This document shows, piece by piece, positions 50,429 through 57,237 of a stretch of DNA of 64,000 bases (position 1 is its first letter; every line of letters begins with the position of its first letter). The notes under the pieces were generated by a model, which saw only the letters and a list, made by a program, of their open reading frames with translations, made no database searches and was not told the origin of the DNA. This stretch comes from Fimbriimonadaceae bacterium. Lineage in GTDB: Bacteria > Armatimonadota > Fimbriimonadia > Fimbriimonadales > Fimbriimonadaceae. The position numbers and the translations under genes are program-made. The DNA lies in the NCBI GenBank assembly GCA_019694835.1, contig JAIBBE010000074.1, positions 21,438 to 85,437 of the forward strand, written 5' to 3'.

Positions 50429-50995
50429 ATGATTTCGACTTTAATCGCATTTGCATTGATGGCAGGCGGCAACGAGCTGGTCTGTCCGATCATGGGTGAG
50501 GCCGCCAACATGGCTGGTCCGAAGGTGGAGTACAACGGCGCGATGTTCGCGTTCTGTTGCGGCGGTTGCGACAGCGCCTTCTCAAAGGATCCGGTCGCTG
50601 CCTTCAAGAACCCGAAAACCAAGGGCAAAGCCATCGGCATGTACCTCTTCGATCCCGTCAGCCGACGTCGAATCGAATCGAAGGAAGCCAAGGCCTTCTC
50701 GACCTACGAAGGCATCGTCTTCCCGTTCGAATCCGCCGCCAACAAGGCCACCTTCGACAAGGACGCCAAGAAGTTCGGCACCATGCCCAAGAAGGACCTC
50801 TTGACCTGCCCGGTCACCGGCGAGAAGATCGACACCTACGCCTCGGCCGCCGCCTACTATGACGTCGCCGGCACCCGGTACTACATCTGCTGCGCCGGCT
50901 GCATCGGCAGCATGGAAAAGAACAGCGCCAAATACGTTGGCAATTATGCCAAGCAGGCTGCGACCCCCAAGGCCGTCAAAGCGAAAGCCAACTAA
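50429..50995 (+). CDS. Exported TRASH/YHS-like protein with duplicated cysteine modules
   Basis: 188 aa from ATG 50429 (TAAGGAG 8 nt upstream), with a short signal peptide. Two modules repeat a Cys-Pro ... Gly-Glu / Cys-Cys-x-x-Cys plan: C19 (VCPIMGE) with C43/C44/C47 (AFCCGGC), and C127 (TCPVTGEK) with C154/C155/C158 (YICCAGC). This matches TRASH/YHS-type metal-binding zinc-ribbon-like domains implicated in heavy-metal sensing or handling. The tail is Lys/Ala-rich. It lies 38 nt after the multiheme cytochrome, suggesting a joint redox/metal role. Confidence 0.8.
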   Translation: MISTLIAFALMAGGNELVCPIMGEAANMAGPKVEYNGAMFAFCCGGCDSAFSKDPVAAFKNPKTKGKAIGMYLFDPVSRRRIESKEAKAFSTYEGIVFPFESAANKATFDKDAKKFGTMPKKDLLTCPVTGEKIDTYASAAAYYDVAGTRYYICCAGCIGSMEKNSAKYVGNYAKQAATPKAVKAKAN

Positions 50996-50996
50996 T

Positions 50997-51086
50997 GTAC
51001 TTTCGCCGTCCCGGCGATTCCGGCTTCTTCGGCTGAACAGCTATACCAGCGTGAGCGAAGGAGAATCGCCGAGACGGCGAAAGTAC
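50997..51086. repeat. 24-bp inverted repeat after the TRASH-like gene
   Basis: 50997-51020 and 51063-51086 are reverse complements with one mismatch; the 42-nt spacer has a CGGCTTCTTCGGCTG mini-hairpin. Arms contain GTACTTTCGCCG. Confidence 0.85.
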
Positions 51087-51099
51087 ATTGGATCGGCAA

Positions 51100-51138
51100 A
51101 ACAAATGGGCGAACCTCAACGAGGTTCGCCCATTTGTT
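51100..51138. terminator. 18-bp hairpin terminator between convergent genes
   Basis: 51100-51117 pairs perfectly with 51121-51138 across an AAC loop; A-rich bases precede and TTCTTTG follows. Serves 50429-50995 (+) and 51156-51908 (-). Confidence 0.85.
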
Positions 51139-51155
51139 CTTTGCTAGCCGAAGGT

Positions 51156-51908
51156 CTAGCTCGCGACGAGTTCGGGATGGTGCTCGTAGTGCTCGCTCGC
51201 GCACTGCGTGAGGGTGGTGAAGTGGGCTCCGCGCTCACGGAAGAACCGGATCGTCTTGCGCAGGTCGGCAACCGAGTCGTGGTAGTCGCGCATGCCGATG
51301 CAGATGACCTCGCGATCCATGTTGGCTTCGAACAGGGGGCGCAGAGCCTCGAAGCCCCGGTCGAGGTAGGCGTGATGGCCCTCGTGGGTCGCCACCGGGA
51401 CGTGAAGAATCCGGTTGGAGCCTTCCTTGTGGAGGTTGTCTGGGTTGCTGTGATACGGCTCATGGGGTGCGCCGGTCCAGTCCACGAACATCTTGTACTC
51501 GGCGTCCGGAACGATCGAGGTGTCGACGAGGATGCCGATATCTTCGAGATACTTGATGTCACTTGGAACGAGAGCAAAGCAGCCAGCACGGAAGCTGGAA
51601 ACCTTGATCTGGTGGCTCTTGAGCGTCTCTTTGGCAATTCGGATGATGTTGCCGCGCTCCTTTTCGTCTTCCACGTACCCGCGTTCGTTTTCGAAGTTCA
51701 CCTTCATCCCGACTTCGTGCCAACTCGGGATCTTATGATAGAACTCGTGCCAGTAGAGCTTGGTGTTGGCGCTCGGGTCTTTCATGGAAACGTGGATCAT
51801 CCACGAGGCAGGCACGAACTCGAATTCGCAAACGTCGATATATTCCTTGGTGAAACACCGATCGTGATGCGCCGCTTCACAATCGATGGTGAGCACTACG
51901 TTGGGCAT
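51156..51908 (-). CDS. Polysaccharide deacetylase-like (NodB-fold) protein
   Basis: 250 aa from ATG 51908, 2 nt after the stop of the GH65-like gene. NodB-type features: VVLTIDCEAAHHD near the N-terminus (motif 1 TxD), many His/Glu residues, SSFRAGCFAL (motif 3, Arg-Ala-Gly), DIKYLEDIGILVDTSIVPD, and a late CIGMRDYHD. The fold is a deformed (beta/alpha) barrel binding Zn/Co. It may deacetylate a surface or external glycan; no signal peptide is visible, so a cytoplasmic substrate is also possible. It probably forms an operon with the GH65-like gene. Confidence 0.75.
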   Translation of the reverse strand: MPNVVLTIDCEAAHHDRCFTKEYIDVCEFEFVPASWMIHVSMKDPSANTKLYWHEFYHKIPSWHEVGMKVNFENERGYVEDEKERGNIIRIAKETLKSHQIKVSSFRAGCFALVPSDIKYLEDIGILVDTSIVPDAEYKMFVDWTGAPHEPYHSNPDNLHKEGSNRILHVPVATHEGHHAYLDRGFEALRPLFEANMDREVICIGMRDYHDSVADLRKTIRFFRERGAHFTTLTQCASEHYEHHPELVAS

Positions 51909-51910
51909 AT

Positions 51911-53899
51911 TTAGGGTACTCCTTGAGTGACTTTGACAGACGTTGGGGTTGCGGTGAGGTCGTACCGCTTCCCGAGCACGGTGAAATTCTTGAACCGGAC
52001 CGACTTCCAGGCCGGGGGCAGATTGGGCCGAATATTCAGCCAAGCACCGCCCTCGAGACGTGTCGACCACGCTGCCTTCGGGTCCTTTTTGGAATCGAAG
52101 CGAAAGCCAAGAAAGCCGTAGATCACGCTCTGAAGGCATCCGGCTGCACCGGTCGTGAAGTAGGCGAGGTCTTTGTTGCGCTTCTCGGTAAACAGCATGA
52201 GCGGGTGGTCCGTAAACTCCATCCAACCTTTCCGCCAGGCGTCGTACGCCTTCTCGGTATCTCCTATTCTAGCAAAGATTGTCGCGTGAACGGAGTCGCT
52301 CATCGCCGGGCCGCTTTTGGTCACCTTCGACGCGAACCGGTCGAGCAGGGTTTTTGCCTGGGCCTCGGCTTCGGGATTCTGCAGCGGGAAGACAGAAAGT
52401 AGGGCGGCAGCCTGCTTGTAGCCCCTCAGTTTATCGTGGTCGTAGGTGAGGAAGCCGGTAGCGTCCTTCGGTTTGTAGAAGGTGACTCCCCGCCGATCCG
52501 GCGGCCCATATCGCCGAACGACCCATTCCGCGATCATGTTCGTGTACAGGTCGTTGTTGCCGATGTGAAACTCGTCCGGGGACATCACATTGTGGAGTTC
52601 CAGTGCATTTGCGGGCCCGGTGGCCACCTTTAGATAGAACTCCGCCACGCGGCGCCCAACTCGGTCCACGGTGTTTTGGGGCATGAGTCCCAGGTCAGCT
52701 GCCATCTGCATCGACCAGACCACGCCCCCCGAAAGGTGAATCTCAAGCTGCGGATCGGCGGGGGCGACGTCTTTGCCGGTCACGCTTGATTGCCAGGCGA
52801 AGCGATATGGCCCGCTCCCTGTCCCCATCATCCTCAACCGATAGTCAGGGATCGCCATCGCCAACGCGGGATCAGTCAGGACGAGGACCGGAAAGACCCA
52901 GACATCCGCGTCCCAGAAGATGTGCCCCCCGTAGAGATCTTCGCTCAACCCGAAAGGAGCGATCGACATCTTGCCCTTTGGGTGAATCGCGGAGCGAAGG
53001 TAGAAGAGAAAGGACCTGACCGCAAGCTGATCCTCGACGGGTCCATCGATTTCGATGTCGGTCTGCCAGCGCGTACGCCACACGCACTCGCTCGCGGCAG
53101 CGACCTTCGCATAATCCCAATCGAGCGGGCTGAGCCATGGACCTTGGAATTCGAAGGATGCCGTCTTCTCGAGGACCAGCGTCACTCCCGCCTCGATTTG
53201 GCCGTCGTGCACCAAGGAGGTTGTCGGTTCGGACCACGACGGATTCAGCGCGCCGCCCACACGGTGTCCTATCCTCACATGAGCATTGATTGCGTCCTGG
53301 AAATCCCCTTTCAGAGGCTCGAATTGGATTGAGGGCTTGAGGTTTGGCTGATACTCATAGCCGGGAGGCAGGACCATGCGCGCAACGGCCGACGTAAAGC
53401 GATACGTGCAGGCCCGACTCGGCGTGATAGACCAGCGCTGTACGATCACAGGCTGATCCGGGTGTATCGCCGTTTGGTTGGTCACCCGAATGCCCACTCC
53501 GCCGATTTCGACGTCATAGGACGTGGTCAGTATCCCGGTCTTGAATTCCAGCCGCTGGTCGTAGTTCTTGGATTGCCGGAGGTCGATGGGCTTGCCCTCG
53601 AACGCCCATGTGTCTGCGAACGGATTGGCCAGTGTCCGGATTTTCTCTTCGCCGGTTGTCTCGTACTCGTCGATCTTAAAGGTCGGTTGGGGCAGTCCAA
53701 ACGATCCCAAGCCGGTTCCATCTCTACCGAAACGGACTCCGATCAAACCATTCCAGAGCAGGGCCGGCGTGCTGACGAGCGGGTCTCGCGTCGCGGTCAC
53801 CCAGGGATCGAGCGGGGCTCGGGCGGCGGGTGAGGGCGTCTCGGGCTTGGGCTGGCAACCTCCAAGGGCGAGGACGAGGCCTAGGACGAGCCAGCGCAT
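51911..53899 (-). CDS. GH65-like glycosidase/phosphorylase lipoprotein
   Basis: 662 aa from ATG 53899 (TACAAT 6 nt upstream). Lipobox LVLGLVLALGGCQPK. An N-terminal beta-sandwich (LLWNGLIGVRFGRDGTG, DVEIGGVGIRVTNQTAIHPD) is followed by an (alpha/alpha)6 barrel with GLSEDLYGGHIFWDADVWVF (~residue 316), which is the GH65 signature, and a later YTNMIAEWVV. In characterised GH65 enzymes the Glu after the barrel helix ~150 residues on is the catalytic acid. The lipoprotein anchor suggests an acid-trehalase-like hydrolase facing outwards rather than a cytoplasmic phosphorylase; the substrate is unproven. Confidence 0.8.
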   Translation of the reverse strand: MRWLVLGLVLALGGCQPKPETPSPAARAPLDPWVTATRDPLVSTPALLWNGLIGVRFGRDGTGLGSFGLPQPTFKIDEYETTGEEKIRTLANPFADTWAFEGKPIDLRQSKNYDQRLEFKTGILTTSYDVEIGGVGIRVTNQTAIHPDQPVIVQRWSITPSRACTYRFTSAVARMVLPPGYEYQPNLKPSIQFEPLKGDFQDAINAHVRIGHRVGGALNPSWSEPTTSLVHDGQIEAGVTLVLEKTASFEFQGPWLSPLDWDYAKVAAASECVWRTRWQTDIEIDGPVEDQLAVRSFLFYLRSAIHPKGKMSIAPFGLSEDLYGGHIFWDADVWVFPVLVLTDPALAMAIPDYRLRMMGTGSGPYRFAWQSSVTGKDVAPADPQLEIHLSGGVVWSMQMAADLGLMPQNTVDRVGRRVAEFYLKVATGPANALELHNVMSPDEFHIGNNDLYTNMIAEWVVRRYGPPDRRGVTFYKPKDATGFLTYDHDKLRGYKQAAALLSVFPLQNPEAEAQAKTLLDRFASKVTKSGPAMSDSVHATIFARIGDTEKAYDAWRKGWMEFTDHPLMLFTEKRNKDLAYFTTGAAGCLQSVIYGFLGFRFDSKKDPKAAWSTRLEGGAWLNIRPNLPPAWKSVRFKNFTVLGKRYDLTATPTSVKVTQGVP

Positions 53900-53905
53900 A
53901 GACCT

Positions 53906-53911
53906 ATTGTA
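53906..53911 (-). promoter_or_regulatory. -10-like hexamer TACAAT, leaderless start of the GH65-like gene
   Basis: TACAAT with spacer AGGTCT to ATG 53899. Confidence 0.5.
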
Positions 53912-53953
53912 GGGCAAGTCCCTCGCCGTCCGCACGGTAACCTCGGTTCACCC

Positions 53954-54253
53954 ATGGCGATTGACACATGGCTGCCCGGAGCCACCATCGGCATCCTCAT
54001 CACGATGATGCTGGTGGTCTTAGGTGCGCTCGCTTTGCCGCCCAAGCATCGCGATCCGCAGTACGGAATGGCCATCGGCTGCATGATCTTCGTGCTGATC
54101 GCTTTGGCCGCCGTTCTTGGCCTGTACCTGCTCGCGCGGTATCTTGGGCTCACCTGGCTCACCCGAGGCGTCGAAGGCGGGGTGGCGTTTGTGACCGTCC
54201 TGATCCTCTTCAACCTCGTAGCTGCCCAGATTCGCCGCTTCAGGGGCAGGTAA
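53954..54253 (+). CDS. Small membrane protein upstream of glnB
   Basis: 99 aa. Three hydrophobic helices (IGILITMMLVVLGALAL, IGCMIFVLIALAAVLGLYLL, GGVAFVTVLILFNLVAAQI) and a short basic C-terminus. No family recognised. It ends 9 nt before glnB and may be co-transcribed; it is not an ammonium transporter. Confidence 0.7.
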   Translation: MAIDTWLPGATIGILITMMLVVLGALALPPKHRDPQYGMAIGCMIFVLIALAAVLGLYLLARYLGLTWLTRGVEGGVAFVTVLILFNLVAAQIRRFRGR

Positions 54254-54262
54254 AACGCGAGG

Positions 54263-54604
54263 ATGAAGCGCATCGAGGCATTTGTACGCGTCAACAAACT
54301 CGAGGAGGTCAAACAATCCCTTGAAGACGCTGGAGTGCGTGGCCTGAGCTGTGAGCAGGTTCGTGGCTACGGGCGACAGCAGGGAAGAACCGACAAGTAT
54401 CGCGGCAGCACCTACGCGCTGAACCTGATCCCCAAAATGAAGATCGAGGTCGTGGTCAAGGACGCCGATTTGGAGGCGGCGATCGAAGCCATCGTAAACG
54501 CCGCTCAATCGGGCGAGATCGGTGATGGCAAGATCTTCGTCTCCGAGGTCGAAGACGCGATCCGCATCCGTACCGGCGAGCGCGGCGACCTCGCCCTGAG
54601 TTGA
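54263..54604 (+). CDS. glnB: Nitrogen regulatory P-II protein
   Basis: 113 aa, the standard P-II length. T-loop YGRQQGRTDKYRGSTYALNL has the tyrosine (STY) at the usual uridylylation site, and KMKIEVVVKD plus GDGKIFVSEVEDAIRIRTGE cover the B- and C-loops that bind ATP/ADP and 2-oxoglutarate. It senses carbon/nitrogen status. Whether its partner is AmtB, GlnE or another target cannot be told; no nitrogen genes are adjacent. Its stop overlaps the next start (TGATG). Confidence 0.93.
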   Translation: MKRIEAFVRVNKLEEVKQSLEDAGVRGLSCEQVRGYGRQQGRTDKYRGSTYALNLIPKMKIEVVVKDADLEAAIEAIVNAAQSGEIGDGKIFVSEVEDAIRIRTGERGDLALS

Positions 54605-55062
54605 TGGCGTTCAAGAACTTCAAGATTTGGCGGGGCAGATTGCCACATTGGAGGGCCGATGGCGTGACCTATTACGTCACCTTCCGCCACCGGCGAGACC
54701 TTGCTCCCGACGAATGCGAGCTGCTCCTCCGCTGCCTCCTCAAGCCCGATGGTGCGCGATACGACGTGAGCATCGCCGCCGTTCTTCCGGGCCAGACCGA
54801 ACTGATCTTCAAAGTCCACGAGACCGCGACGGGGGAGCCCTACGAGCTCGCCCAGATCATCGAGACCGCCAAGCGCAAAGCGGGCAAAGCCATCATCAAG
54901 AAGACCGGCGAGCGCTTCCCGCCCTTCTATGAGGAAAGCTACGACCGCATCATCCGCGACGAGGCCGAATTCGAGGAGCGCTGGGAAGCCATCCTGGGCT
55001 CCCCGGAGAAGTTCGAACTCGCCGATGCGGAGAATTGGCCCGGCCTCTGGGTCGCGTCGTAG
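54604..55062 (+). CDS. RAYT-like (Y1 transposase-fold) protein lacking the HUH residues
   Basis: 152 aa from ATG 54604, overlapping the glnB stop. The order of landmarks follows REP-associated tyrosine transposases: PHWRADGVTYYVTFRHRRDL at the start, a central strand AAVLPGQTELIFKV where active enzymes read xVMPNHVHLL, then ELAQIIETAKRKAGKAIIK (the usual KSFTAxxI helix) and FPPFYEESYDRIIRDEAEFE (QEESFDHxIRDE), ending with NWPGLWVAS (EDWPWSS). The two metal-binding histidines are replaced by Gln and Glu and the usual catalytic Tyr is not evident, so nicking activity is not expected. A domesticated DNA-hairpin-binding role is possible. Confidence 0.7.
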   Translation: MAFKNFKIWRGRLPHWRADGVTYYVTFRHRRDLAPDECELLLRCLLKPDGARYDVSIAAVLPGQTELIFKVHETATGEPYELAQIIETAKRKAGKAIIKKTGERFPPFYEESYDRIIRDEAEFEERWEAILGSPEKFELADAENWPGLWVAS

Positions 55063-55111
55063 CCCTCCCTATCGGCCATCGATTCCCGCTTAACTAATGG
55101 CGACGACTTGA

Positions 55112-56317
55112 TTAGTTCAGCGTATCGAACCAGAGCCTCGCGGCTGGTATGGCGTAGTAGAAGCCGCCGAGGTGGTCGATGTTGTCGCCAAGGTCGACGA
55201 GGGTGACCGGGGCACCGTTGGCGTGCATGTAGTTGTATGCCTCTTGGGAGTTTTGGAAAGAGACGATATTGTCACTCTTTGCGTGGAAGAGTTTCATCGT
55301 CGTCTTCGGCACCCATTGCCAAACGTCGTTCTGCTGCAGCTTGTCCTTGAAGGGAACTCCAATGTTGCTCGTGAGGTCGTGTATGAAACCGGTTGTGAAG
55401 AGCTGGCTGGGAGAGGTTGGCAAATCGCCTGCGATCGTCGAAATGTCCTTTGAGCCATCGAAGAGAGGTGGTGCGTTGACATCCCAAGGAGACTGGAAGA
55501 CCAGAGAGAGATCGCTCATGATGCCATAGATGTTTCGGTACGCGAGCACGATGTAGGCAAGAAACGTATTCGTATCCGGACCGGGCTGGTTGAGGGCAAA
55601 GGGAAGTTCAACCCCGGTTAAGTCATAGGGTCCAGCGCCTGGTGCGACTGCCGTCATTTTGAACTCGTTCGAGTTCATGGTTTCGATTTCTCGTGCCAGC
55701 GCCATGGTCGCGTGGCCGCCTTGCGAATAGCCGTGGAGAAACAGCTTGTCCGAGAGTCCTACATTCAGCTTGCCGCAAAGCGTTCGCGAAGCCCGGATCA
55801 TGTCGAGACTCGCGCTGGCTTCTGAGGCGGCGTGCAGATAAGGATGCATGCCGGCACTATCGCCAAGGCCAAGGTAATCGGGCATCGAAACGACGTAGTT
55901 TCCAGTTGCCGCAAACACTGCCAAGACCGCCCAAGCTTCATCGTTGTTTCCGCTGGGCACATTGGTCTTCAGCGTTGCGGTGCTGTGCTGATAGCTCACA
56001 AGGGCCGGATTCGTGGGCGTATCCGGAATCGCAACGGCACCGGTTGCACGTACGGCTTGCCCATTAACATCGATGGTCCAATAGGTGACTTTGTAAAGGC
56101 TTACGTCACTCGTCACGGACAGATCGTAGCCACTCTGGTGTTCGATGTCGTCCAACACCGTATCCATGGAAATCTCCCCATAGTCGCGGAGCAGACTGTA
56201 CGAAATCAGGGTTCCGCGGGCGTTGTCATCCCCACCCGGCAACGGGGGGCGAAACGGCGCGGTTCCTCCGCAGCCCATGACCAGGAACGCGAGACCGAGG
56301 AGCCCTGCCGATTTCAT
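55112..56317 (-). CDS. Lipoprotein alpha/beta-hydrolase (secretory-lipase-like)
   Basis: 401 aa from ATG 56317, supported by TAGAAT 7 nt upstream; an ATG at 56326 would lie inside that hexamer. Lipobox LGLAFLVMGCGGT. The nucleophile elbow GYSQGG (Ser of FLHGYSQGGHATMAL), SMPDYLGLGDSAG, and late Asp and His candidates (FHAKSDNIVSF, LGDNIDHLGGF) form a credible catalytic triad. The layout resembles secretory lipases (LIP family) and related esterases. Substrate unknown. It faces away from its upstream neighbour udk by only 25 nt. Confidence 0.8.
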   Translation of the reverse strand: MKSAGLLGLAFLVMGCGGTAPFRPPLPGGDDNARGTLISYSLLRDYGEISMDTVLDDIEHQSGYDLSVTSDVSLYKVTYWTIDVNGQAVRATGAVAIPDTPTNPALVSYQHSTATLKTNVPSGNNDEAWAVLAVFAATGNYVVSMPDYLGLGDSAGMHPYLHAASEASASLDMIRASRTLCGKLNVGLSDKLFLHGYSQGGHATMALAREIETMNSNEFKMTAVAPGAGPYDLTGVELPFALNQPGPDTNTFLAYIVLAYRNIYGIMSDLSLVFQSPWDVNAPPLFDGSKDISTIAGDLPTSPSQLFTTGFIHDLTSNIGVPFKDKLQQNDVWQWVPKTTMKLFHAKSDNIVSFQNSQEAYNYMHANGAPVTLVDLGDNIDHLGGFYYAIPAARLWFDTLN

Positions 56318-56324
56318 CGCTGAC

Positions 56325-56330
56325 ATTCTA
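56325..56330 (-). promoter_or_regulatory. -10-like hexamer TAGAAT, leaderless start of the hydrolase gene
   Basis: TAGAAT with a 7-nt spacer to ATG 56317, which decides between two candidate starts. Confidence 0.5.
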
Positions 56331-56342
56331 GCACCGAGCCCC

Positions 56343-57161
56343 TCATATCGCCGGCCGATCATCGCCGGAAAGGAAGAGACGGGGTTCGAGAGGGTCGCCG
56401 TGGGTCGCTTCAGGAAAGGCATACTCGGGATACGCCTCGGCAAGGCGGCGGATGTCGATTCCGATCGGCATGATGCTTTCGTCCGCCCGGTATCCCAGCG
56501 TGTAATTCTCGCTCTTGAGTTCTTCCAGTAGCGCGACCAGGTCAACGAAGCCACGGGCGTAATCGGTGACGATATGGGCGAGGAGGCGGGTGAAGAGGGC
56601 GCGGCGATAGGTGAAGTCCACCACCACATCCGCGTTTTGGCGCGACGGCGCTACGAAGACGTGATAACTGGGGCGGACGAAGCGTTGGTACCGGGCGACG
56701 ATGTTCTCGATGCTGTCGTTGCGCTCCTTGAGGTCGCGCAGGATGCGGCCTAGCAGGCGCTGGTCGTCCGCGACATCCAGGAAACACGTCATGTCGAGGT
56801 GGCTCAGAACCGGTGCCGACAAGACGAACAGACCCTCGACAATGATGACCGGAACCGGCCGAATTTCGATCCGCTCGGGGCTCTGCTCGCGCTTGGCAAA
56901 GTCATAGGCAGGGGTCCGGACCGCGCGGCCTTGGGCAAGCTCGGCCAGGTGCTGGGTCAGGAGTTCGAGGTCCAGGTGGTTGGGATGGTCGAAGTTCAGG
57001 TCCTTCGTGTCGACATCCGCGCTCGTCCGGAAGTACTGATCCATCGAGATCAGCGCCGCATTCTCGTGCCCGGCCAAATCGCGCACTCGCCGCGCCAAGT
57101 GGGTCTTGCCCGAGCCCGACCCACCGGCGATGCCCAGGAAGATTGGCCGTTCGTGGTTCAC
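56343..57161 (-). CDS. udk: Uridine kinase
   Basis: 272 aa from GTG 57161 (TAACAT 5 nt upstream). P-loop GIAGGSGSGKTHLARRV, LISMDQYFR, FDHPNHLDLELL (the uridine-kinase FDHPxAFD-type motif), YDFAKREQ, VIIVEGLFVL and FLDVADDQRLLGRILRDLKE. It phosphorylates uridine/cytidine for pyrimidine salvage. About 60 residues longer than E. coli Udk, with a C-terminal extension (GIDIRRLAEAYPEYAFPEAT) of unclear role; a phosphoribulokinase/uridine kinase family member of other specificity cannot be excluded. Confidence 0.88.
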   Translation of the reverse strand: MNHERPIFLGIAGGSGSGKTHLARRVRDLAGHENAALISMDQYFRTSADVDTKDLNFDHPNHLDLELLTQHLAELAQGRAVRTPAYDFAKREQSPERIEIRPVPVIIVEGLFVLSAPVLSHLDMTCFLDVADDQRLLGRILRDLKERNDSIENIVARYQRFVRPSYHVFVAPSRQNADVVVDFTYRRALFTRLLAHIVTDYARGFVDLVALLEELKSENYTLGYRADESIMPIGIDIRRLAEAYPEYAFPEATHGDPLEPRLFLSGDDRPAI

Positions 57162-57237
57162 GGTTCATGTTAGCGAGATCGCGGCGTGGCATGCACGGCC
57201 TTGGGTTGGTGCCGCAAGATGTGTACACTTGCGTGCA

